NCBI GenBank assembly: GCA_964626015.1
Contig: CAZVCC010000042.1
Coordinates: 1 to 29,356 of the forward strand
Direction: 5' to 3'
DNA length: 29,356 nt
Source of the DNA: CAIKZJ01 sp964626015
GTDB lineage: Bacteria > Bacteroidota > Ignavibacteria > Tepidaquicellales > Tepidaquicellaceae
The translations under genes were made by a program, and so were the position numbers. Within the stretch, counting starts at the first letter, position 1. The number at the start of each line of letters is the position of its first letter. Shown here in pieces: positions 23,238-29,356 of this stretch. The notes beneath the pieces were generated by a model. The model was not told where the DNA came from, did no database searches, and saw only the letters and a list, made by a program, of their open reading frames with translations.

Positions 23238-24518
23238 ATGTATTACAAATTTTTAATAACCATGTTAATACTCTTTAACACAGTAACTGCAACTTTGTAT
23301 GCACAGAATAATCCTGTTACTTTGAAAGAGTGTTATAAAATTGCTTATGAGAATCATCCAAATTCAAAGCAAAAAGACTATTATAAATCAATCAGTTCGC
23401 TGAAACTTGAAAACATAGGTGTGAATTTCCTGCCTCAGATATCTTTAAGGGGGCAGGCGACCTATCAATCGGACGTTACAGAACTTGTGGTAAACAACCC
23501 ACTGTTTCAACCGCCAGTAATTAACAAAGATCAGTACAGGATAACGATGGATGTCCGTCAGCTTATCTATGACGGGAGCAATACTTCATCACTGAAAAAC
23601 ACAGAGACGAAACAAGTTCTTGTTGATGAACAAAAAGTAGAAGTCGATTTATTTTCTTTAAAGCAAAGGATAAATGATTTGTATTTTTCGGTTTTGCTTT
23701 TTCAGCAAAGAATGCGAGTAAATCAACTTCTTATCAACGATTTGAAGTCTCGCATAGCAGAAACCGAATCCCGAGTAAAGAACGAATTAAACCTGCCTGC
23801 AAATCTGTACATACTTCAGGCACAGCTTATTCAAACTGAGCAAGAGATGGAAAACTTAAATTCTGACAGAGAAGCGTCGTTAAAAATGCTAAGCGAGCTT
23901 ATAGGATATACGATTCCCGAAAAAACTGAGCTTGAATATCCGCAGCATCAAGCGGTAGTATTTGATGATAACCTTTCTGAAAGGCCTGAATACAAGTTGT
24001 TTGACTGCCAGAAAGAACAGCTCAACTCTTATTCAGATGTAATATCCTCACGCATACTACCTAAGCTATCAGCTTTTGGTCAGGCAGGATTAGGACGGCC
24101 GGGACTTAACATGCTTGATAACGACTTTAAGCCTTTTTATATGGTCGGTCTCAGCGTTTCATGGAATCCTATTAACTGGGGTGCGGATAATAATGAGAAG
24201 CAAATATACCAGATAAATCAGAAGATTGTTGATTCCCAGAAAGAAACCTTCGAGAAGAATGTGAAAGTTTCTCTCGAAAAATATAAATCTGATATGGACA
24301 AATACGAGAATCTAATTCAAAAAGATGAGGAGCTGATTACATTAAGAGAAAAGATAGTTGAATCGACATACTCTCAGCTTCAGAACGGTACGATAACATC
24401 AACAGTATATCTGACCGAACTTAACAATAAAACACAGTCACAGTTAATGCTTGAAACGCATAAACTTCAGCTTCTTCAAGCGAAAATAAATTACTTAACA
24501 ACAAAGGGAGTTTATTAA
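23238..24518 (+). CDS. TolC-like outer membrane efflux protein (426 aa)
   Basis: The signal peptide MYYKFLITMLILFNTVTA...YAQ (about 23 residues) is followed by LKECYKIAYENHPNSKQ, the typical opening of outer membrane efflux proteins. Two repeats of long coiled-coil helices (about 120-240 and 330-425) flank strand-forming segments such as LPQISLRGQATYQ, SAFGQAGLGR and YMVGLSVSWNPINW. A trimer of this type forms a barrel in the outer membrane with a periplasmic tunnel. I place the start at ATG 23238, one base after the repressor's stop. Extending upstream to TTG 23199 would add 13 residues (MQISLLMQLKYID) and put 38 bases inside the upstream gene, giving a poorer signal peptide. The adaptor and ABC genes that follow supply the other pump parts. 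Confidence 0.9.
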   Translation: MYYKFLITMLILFNTVTATLYAQNNPVTLKECYKIAYENHPNSKQKDYYKSISSLKLENIGVNFLPQISLRGQATYQSDVTELVVNNPLFQPPVINKDQYRITMDVRQLIYDGSNTSSLKNTETKQVLVDEQKVEVDLFSLKQRINDLYFSVLLFQQRMRVNQLLINDLKSRIAETESRVKNELNLPANLYILQAQLIQTEQEMENLNSDREASLKMLSELIGYTIPEKTELEYPQHQAVVFDDNLSERPEYKLFDCQKEQLNSYSDVISSRILPKLSAFGQAGLGRPGLNMLDNDFKPFYMVGLSVSWNPINWGADNNEKQIYQINQKIVDSQKETFEKNVKVSLEKYKSDMDKYENLIQKDEELITLREKIVESTYSQLQNGTITSTVYLTELNNKTQSQLMLETHKLQLLQAKINYLTTKGVY

Positions 24519-24519
24519 C

Positions 24520-25401
24520 ATGAAAAATATATTAATTATAATTACAGTTCTTATGTTCTTGGGCGGATGCTCAAACAATAAACAAAAGTCGGATGCATAC
24601 GGGAATTTCGAGGCAACGGAGACGATAGTCTCTTCCGAGTCAAGCGGTAAGCTGAATGAATTCAACGTTGAAGAAGGTATGCTAATAGAAGCGGGGGAAA
24701 CAGTCGGTTATATAGATACCAATCAGCTTTACCTTAAGAAGAACCAGCTTGCCCAGCAGAAAAATACAACACGAACAAAGTTTAAAAATGTATCCGCTCA
24801 GGTATCAGTTCTTCAGGAGCAGAAAAGGGTAGCACTGCGTGAAAAGGAAAGAATAGAACGGCTTCTGAAAGATGAAGCTGCAACGGGTAAACAGCTTGAT
24901 GATATAAACGGCAGCATAGATGTTATCAACAGGCAGATAAATTCTATTGAAATGCAGAATACAACGACGAATGAAGAGTTGAAAGGGCTGGATGTACAGA
25001 TAGCACAGGTTGTTGACCAGCTTCAGAAAAGCAGCATTACTAATCCTGTTAAAGGTACAATAATATTAAAACTGGCAGAGCAAGGTGAAATTGTCAGCTT
25101 TGGTAAACCTCTTTACAAGATAGCGGATATCAGTACAATGGAGCTTCGTGCTTACGTCAGCGGAGCACAGCTGACAGAGATAAAACTTGGACAAAAAGTT
25201 AAAGTGCTTATAGATGATGGTGCAAAGGGATATAAAACGTTAGAGGGCGAAATAAGCTGGATATCCTCGAAGGCTGAGTTTACGCCTAAGATTGTTCAGA
25301 CAAAAGAGGAACGAGTCAATCTTGTTTATGCTTTTAAAGTAAGGGTTGTAAATGACGGTTCGATAAAAATCGGAATGCCGGGAGAAGTAGTCTTTAAATA
25401 A
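24520..25401 (+). CDS. HlyD/YbhG-type periplasmic adaptor lipoprotein (293 aa)
   Basis: The start MKNILIIITVLMFLGGCSNN carries a lipobox (LGGC, Cys17), so the protein should be a lipoprotein tethered to a membrane facing the periplasm. A short biotinyl-lipoyl-like half (SSESSGKLNEFNVEEGMLIE) leads into a coiled-coil hairpin (about residues 75-160, rich in Gln/Lys/Glu/Arg), the second lipoyl half (TNPVKGTIILKLAEQGEIVS) and a beta-barrel domain (about 205-293). This is the membrane-fusion architecture linking an inner-membrane ABC exporter to a TolC-like channel. It begins 1 nt after the TolC-like stop, and its own TAA shares a base with the ATG of the first ATPase (TAATG). Substrate is unknown. 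Confidence 0.92.
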   Translation: MKNILIIITVLMFLGGCSNNKQKSDAYGNFEATETIVSSESSGKLNEFNVEEGMLIEAGETVGYIDTNQLYLKKNQLAQQKNTTRTKFKNVSAQVSVLQEQKRVALREKERIERLLKDEAATGKQLDDINGSIDVINRQINSIEMQNTTTNEELKGLDVQIAQVVDQLQKSSITNPVKGTIILKLAEQGEIVSFGKPLYKIADISTMELRAYVSGAQLTEIKLGQKVKVLIDDGAKGYKTLEGEISWISSKAEFTPKIVQTKEERVNLVYAFKVRVVNDGSIKIGMPGEVVFK

Positions 25402-26309
25402 TGGACTCGGTTGTAGTAGAAAATATAACAAAGTCATACAGAGATGTGATAGCTGTTGACAATATTTCATTGACTATAGAAAAGGGTGAGATATTTGGTT
25501 TTATAGGTCCAGATGGAGCAGGAAAGACGACATTGTTCAGAATGCTTACTACTTTGCTGATTCCTGACAAAGGCAAAGCGATAGTCGAGGGTTATGATAT
25601 AGTTAAGGATTTTAAGAAGATAAGATTAATTACAGGATACATGCCGGGCAGGTTCTCGCTTTATCAGGACTTGACTGTGGAAGAAAATCTAAATTTCTTT
25701 GCATCGGTTTTTGGTACTACTATTCAGGCTAATTACGATTTAATCAGAGATATATACGTAATGCTTGAGCCGTTTAAAAGGCGCAAAGCGGGAAAGCTTT
25801 CAGGCGGTATGAAGCAGAAGCTTGCTTTATGCTGTGCACTAATACATAAACCGGTAATTCTTATTCTTGATGAGCCGACAACGGGTGTTGATCCTGTTTC
25901 AAGGAATGAATTCTGGGATATGCTCGGTAATCTTCGCAAGGAAGGAATTACAATAGTTGTTTCAACTCCTTACATGGATGAGGCAAGTAAATGCGACAGG
26001 GTTGCTTTAATGCAAAAGGGAAAAATTCTTGAAACAGATTATTTGAAAAACATTCTTTCCCGCTATTCGAAGAAATTATTTTCACTTAAATCAGAAAACA
26101 TGTATCAACTGCTTGTTGACCTGAGAGACTATGAACATTCCGGTTCAGCATTTTCTTTTGGAGATTCTCTACATTATACAGACAAACGAGAAAATGAAAA
26201 TGGTGAGGAAATAATGAATTATCTACAAAGCAAGCATCATCAAGATATAACATTAAAGATAATTACACCAACAATTGAAGATTGTTTTATGGATTTAATG
26301 AGCAAATGA
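25401..26309 (+). CDS. ABC transporter ATPase, YbhF N-terminal-half type, atypical Q- and H-loops (302 aa)
   Basis: Walker A is GPDGAGKTT (36-44), the signature LSGGMKQ (133-139) and Walker B ILILDEP (153-159). Two catalytic positions deviate: the Q-loop reads YMPGRFSLY with Gly83 instead of Gln, and the switch reads STPYMDEA with Pro190 instead of His. The 70 residues after the core form an accessory region ending ITLKIITPTIEDCFMDLM. It powers an ABC-2 type exporter at the cytoplasmic face of the inner membrane. Together with the following ATPase it corresponds to the two halves of YbhF, here as separate genes. Because its signature is intact but its Q- and H-loops are not, it probably contributes the signature to the partner's active site. 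The next ATG follows 1 nt after its stop. Confidence 0.92.
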   Translation: MDSVVVENITKSYRDVIAVDNISLTIEKGEIFGFIGPDGAGKTTLFRMLTTLLIPDKGKAIVEGYDIVKDFKKIRLITGYMPGRFSLYQDLTVEENLNFFASVFGTTIQANYDLIRDIYVMLEPFKRRKAGKLSGGMKQKLALCCALIHKPVILILDEPTTGVDPVSRNEFWDMLGNLRKEGITIVVSTPYMDEASKCDRVALMQKGKILETDYLKNILSRYSKKLFSLKSENMYQLLVDLRDYEHSGSAFSFGDSLHYTDKRENENGEEIMNYLQSKHHQDITLKIITPTIEDCFMDLMSK

Positions 26310-26310
26310 A

Positions 26311-27042
26311 ATGAGCAGGGAGAACATAATACATGCAGAAAATATTACGAAGAAATTTGGTCATTTCACAGCTGTTGATTCCATTTCCTTTCATGTTGAG
26401 AAAGGCGAGATATTCGGTTTTTTGGGAGCGAACGGAGCGGGGAAAACAACTGCCATGAGAATGTTTTGCGGACTATCAACGCCTACTTCTGGTAAAGCAA
26501 CCGTGGCAGGATATGATGTTTACAGGGAAACTGAAAAGATAAAGAAGAATATAGGTTATATGAGCCAGAAGTTTTCTCTCTACGATGATTTAACAGTAGC
26601 TGAGAACATAAGATTTTACGGGGGGATATACGGACTTTCGAAATCACTGCTGAATGAGAAAACAGACTATTTGATGAATTTATTGAGTATTACGGATGCA
26701 AGGAATAAACTCATCGGTTCTTTACCTCTCGGCTGGAAACAAAAACTTGCATTTTCCGTTGCTATAATTCACGACCCAAAGGTAGTATTCCTTGATGAGC
26801 CAACGGGGGGAGTTGACCCTATAACACGTCGTCAGTTCTGGGATATGATTTATGAGGCAGCTCACAAAGGTGTTACGGTTATAGTTACAACACATTACAT
26901 GGACGAAGCAGAATACTGCAACAGAATTTCCATGATGGTTGACGGCAGAATTGCATCTTTAGATACTCCTGACAATCTAAAGAGACAGTACAATGCAGAA
27001 AACATGCACGAGGTATTCGTTAAGATTGCGAGGAGCAAATAA
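26311..27042 (+). CDS. ABC transporter ATPase, YbhF C-terminal-half type, atypical signature (243 aa)
   Basis: Walker A is GANGAGKTT (39-47), the Q-loop has Gln86 in YMSQKFSLY, Walker B is VVFLDEP and the H-loop has His195 in TTHYMDEA, so nucleotide-handling residues look complete. The signature is degenerate: SLPLGWKQK (137-144) replaces LSGGxxQ, with Pro139 and Leu140 at the serine-glycine positions. It is the mirror image of the preceding ATPase, so a heterodimer would combine this protein's Walker A/B, Q and H with the partner's LSGG into one competent site. YbhF-type fusions carry a similar LPLGWKQ motif, so this appears to be a family trait. Cytoplasmic subunit of the drug-type exporter. 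Its TAA directly abuts the first permease ATG. Confidence 0.93.
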   Translation: MSRENIIHAENITKKFGHFTAVDSISFHVEKGEIFGFLGANGAGKTTAMRMFCGLSTPTSGKATVAGYDVYRETEKIKKNIGYMSQKFSLYDDLTVAENIRFYGGIYGLSKSLLNEKTDYLMNLLSITDARNKLIGSLPLGWKQKLAFSVAIIHDPKVVFLDEPTGGVDPITRRQFWDMIYEAAHKGVTVIVTTHYMDEAEYCNRISMMVDGRIASLDTPDNLKRQYNAENMHEVFVKIARSK

Positions 27043-28149
27043 ATGAAAAGATTTTTTGCGTTTGTTAAAAAGGAATTCAAGCATATACTCAGAGATTACA
27101 GAACACTGCTTATTCTTTTCGGGATGCCAATAGCGCAGATTCTTCTTTTTGGATTTGCAATAACGAACGAAATAAAAGACGCTAAGATAGCTATTTTAGA
27201 TTTTTCGAAGGATAATGTAACGCATGAAATCAGCAATAAAATACTGTCTTCGGGTTATTTCATGCTTTATTACAATCTCAACTCTGTGAATGATATTGAA
27301 CCTGCCTTTAAAGAAGGGATAATAAAGGAAGTAATAATATTTGAACCTGATTTCGGACAAAATCTGGGGAAATCGAATCTTGCAAACGTACAGATAATTG
27401 CAGACGCATCCGACCCAAACCTTGCGAATATGCTAATCGGTTATACATCATCCATTATTCAGGATTATCAGAGAGAATTGACTCAGGGTAAGAGTTTGCC
27501 GCCGGTTATTAACACAGAAATCAAGATGCTGTACAATCCTAATTTAAAAAGCGTGTTTATGTTCGTACCCGGGCTGATTTCAGTGATTCTTCTATTGGTC
27601 TCGGCGATGATGACATCGATTTCTATTGCAAAGGAAAAAGAACTTGGCACAATGGAAGTATTGCTGGTTTCGCCCCTTAATCCTTTTCAGATTATAGTAG
27701 GGAAGGTTATACCGTATTTTGTTATATCTTTAATAAATTATGTTGTCGTGATTGTTTTAGCGAAATTTGTATTTCTTGTCCCTATTGAGGGAAGTATTGT
27801 CCTTCTGGTTTTCGAGAGTATTTTATTTTTAATAACCTCTTTATCGCTTGGAATACTGATATCAACTGTAAGCAATAATCAGCAGACCGCATTAATGATT
27901 TCACTTTCGGCTTTAATGCTGCCATCAATTATACTTTCGGGATATATATTCCCGATAGAAAACATGCCCTTTATATTGCAGCTACTTAGTTATATAATTC
28001 CCGCAAAATGGTTCATTGTAATCGTAAGGGGAATCATGTTAAAGGGTATTACATTCGATTATATCTACGTTGAAACCCTTGTCCTTGCAGGCATGACTCT
28101 ATTCTTTATTTTACTTAGCATTAAGAGGTTTAAAATCAGACTTGAATAG
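27043..28149 (+). CDS. ABC-2 type permease, YbhS/YbhR-like, first of two (368 aa)
   Basis: A cytoplasmic amphipathic start (KRFFAFVKKEFKHILRDYRT) leads into the first membrane helix (LLILFGMPIAQILLFGFAI). A large periplasmic domain (about 45-170) follows, then five membrane helices from about 175 to 360. The cytoplasmic loop SIAKEKELGTMEVLLVSPLN is the conserved ABC-2 coupling helix segment that touches the ATPase. This is the ABC2_membrane_3 family, which with its sister permease forms the transmembrane pore for an exporter of hydrophobic or cationic compounds; no substrate is indicated here. Gene boundaries abut exactly on both sides (TAA/ATG upstream, TAG/ATG downstream), so expression should be matched to its partner. 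Confidence 0.92.
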   Translation: MKRFFAFVKKEFKHILRDYRTLLILFGMPIAQILLFGFAITNEIKDAKIAILDFSKDNVTHEISNKILSSGYFMLYYNLNSVNDIEPAFKEGIIKEVIIFEPDFGQNLGKSNLANVQIIADASDPNLANMLIGYTSSIIQDYQRELTQGKSLPPVINTEIKMLYNPNLKSVFMFVPGLISVILLLVSAMMTSISIAKEKELGTMEVLLVSPLNPFQIIVGKVIPYFVISLINYVVVIVLAKFVFLVPIEGSIVLLVFESILFLITSLSLGILISTVSNNQQTALMISLSALMLPSIILSGYIFPIENMPFILQLLSYIIPAKWFIVIVRGIMLKGITFDYIYVETLVLAGMTLFFILLSIKRFKIRLE

Positions 28150-29262
28150 ATGAGAACAATACTGATAATATTGAATAAAGAATTTTTGCAGGTAATAAGG
28201 AATAAGGCAATGATACCGTTGATTTTCTTTCTGCCTGTTATTCAATTGCTCATACTTTCAAATGCAGCGACGTATGAAATCAAAAACATAAAGTTCAATG
28301 TTGTTGATTTTGACCAGTCGCATTTTTCACGGGATCTTGTATCAAAGTTTACGGCATCTAATTATTTTGTCCTGAATGATGTATCTTTCTCGGTTAACAA
28401 TTCTGAAGAGAGCTTTAAAAAGAATCAATCAAAATTAATTGTTCACATTCCAAAGGATTTTGAAAAGAATTTCAGGTCAAACGGTTTAACAGAATTACAG
28501 CTTGTGTTAAATGCAGAGGACGGGTCAGCTGCAGGCATCATTAATAACTATGCATCAAACATTATCCGTCAGTTCAACGTCGATAAAAGTATAGAGGCAA
28601 ATATGAAAATGGATGTAGTTCCTTTGATTAATATAAATTATTCAAACTGGTACAATCCAGAGCTTGATTACAAGACCTACATGGTTCCGGGTATACTCGT
28701 TGTGCTGGTAACGATGATTGGTGCCTTCCTTTCAGGAATGAACATAGTAAAGGAAAAGGAAATCGGAACTATAGAGCAGCTGAATGTTACTCCAATAAAG
28801 AAGTATCAGTTTATCATTGGTAAGCTGATGCCTTTCTGGATAATCGGGATGGGAGAACTTATATTCGGGCTGGTTATCGGGATACTTATTTATGATATTC
28901 CTCTGATTGGAAATCCTTTAAATATATTAATGCTCGCATCTGTTTATCTTTTTGTTGTACTGGGTATGGGGCTGTTAATATCGACGCTTACTGATACTCA
29001 ACAGCAAGCGATGTTCGTAGCGTGGTTTCTTCTTGTTTTGTTCATACTTATGGGGGGAATTTTCACTCCTGTTGAAAGCATGCCTCAGTGGGCACAGGCA
29101 ATAGCCATCTTTAATCCAATCGCACAGTTTAATCGTGCGATGCGGATGATAATGCAGAAAGGTTCAGGATTCAAGGATTTGCTGCCAACTCTTTATTTCT
29201 TTATCGCTTATGCGGGTGTAATGATGTCTCTTGCAGTATGGCGCTACAGGAAAACGGAGTAA
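28150..29262 (+). CDS. ABC-2 type permease, YbhS/YbhR-like, second of two (370 aa)
   Basis: The same topology as the preceding permease: a short cytoplasmic start, a membrane helix (MIPLIFFLPVIQLLILSNAA), a periplasmic domain of about 125 residues with NYSNWYNPELDYKTYMVPG at its end, and five membrane helices. The coupling loop NIVKEKEIGTIEQLNVTPIK is conserved. The C-terminal FILMGGIFTPVESMPQWAQA motif is characteristic of YbhR-type permeases. The two permeases likely form a heterodimer, energised by the two upstream ATPases and connected to the adaptor and TolC-like channel. It is the last gene of the operon visible here; no convincing terminator follows in the 94 bases left. Confidence 0.92.
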   Translation: MRTILIILNKEFLQVIRNKAMIPLIFFLPVIQLLILSNAATYEIKNIKFNVVDFDQSHFSRDLVSKFTASNYFVLNDVSFSVNNSEESFKKNQSKLIVHIPKDFEKNFRSNGLTELQLVLNAEDGSAAGIINNYASNIIRQFNVDKSIEANMKMDVVPLININYSNWYNPELDYKTYMVPGILVVLVTMIGAFLSGMNIVKEKEIGTIEQLNVTPIKKYQFIIGKLMPFWIIGMGELIFGLVIGILIYDIPLIGNPLNILMLASVYLFVVLGMGLLISTLTDTQQQAMFVAWFLLVLFILMGGIFTPVESMPQWAQAIAIFNPIAQFNRAMRMIMQKGSGFKDLLPTLYFFIAYAGVMMSLAVWRYRKTE

Positions 29263-29356
29263 ATCTTTTACTGACTATTAAAACATCGCTTCATATCTTT
29301 CTGTAAGCGTTCTAAATAGTGTGTAAATAAAAAAGGATATAAAAAAGTCTCCAATT

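Noticed and set aside
29258..29271. Terminator after the last permease gene (GTAAA-TCT-TTTAC)
   Set aside because: It has only a 5-bp AT-rich stem, begins inside the stop codon, and is not followed by a T-run.

Overview
The window comes from a low-GC member of the FCB group, most likely the Ignavibacteriota/Chlorobiota-like side of Bacteroidota. Three things support this: three proteins end in type IX secretion (T9SS) C-terminal sorting domains with NYPNPF/FPNP/NYPNP motifs and terminal V(V/I)LK; a DUF6266-like orphan of a kind known from Bacteroidota is present; and the efflux operon has a Bacteroidota-style promoter (TTG-N20-TAnnTTTG). The placement is inferred from protein style, not from a marker gene.

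Left edge (1-1679, minus strand): the first 25 codons of a pyruvate:ferredoxin/flavodoxin oxidoreductase (NifJ/PFOR type) run off the window. Then come an intergenic stretch, a DUF6266-like protein of unknown role, and a 444-bp gap with five 11-bp tandem units and an AT-rich 13-bp-stem hairpin.

Surface glycan and sortase region (1680-22414): a minus-strand pair (an O-antigen ligase/polymerase-like membrane protein with C-terminal TPRs, then a small T9SS cargo protein 3 nt downstream) diverges from an 18-kb plus-strand gene string. That string is Wzx-like flippase, SAM methyltransferase, GT4, GT4, GT2, GT-C-like membrane protein, GT4, GT26 (WecG/TagA/CpsF), and then two giant tandem C25 (gingipain/PorU-like) peptidases of 1610 and about 1622 residues. 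Junctions are 36 nt or less and four overlap, including the 4-nt ATGA overlap joining the last glycosyltransferase to the first C25 gene. In Porphyromonas the C25 enzyme PorU cleaves T9SS sorting domains and transfers cargo to an anionic lipopolysaccharide. A cluster that couples glycan assembly, flipping and ligation to two PorU-like enzymes and a T9SS cargo is therefore a good candidate for a dedicated secretion-and-glycan-anchoring locus. This is the most interesting feature of the window, but the link is inferred.

Efflux region (22543-29262, plus strand): a TetR repressor with its own promoter and a two-unit 13-bp operator is followed without gaps by a TolC-like outer membrane factor, a lipoprotein adaptor, two ABC ATPases and two ABC-2 permeases. 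This is a complete YbhFSR-type tripartite exporter with the two ATPase halves as separate genes. The two ATPases have complementary lesions in their catalytic motifs, predicting one working and one degenerate nucleotide site.

No rRNA, tRNA, CRISPR array, transposase or integrase was recognised.
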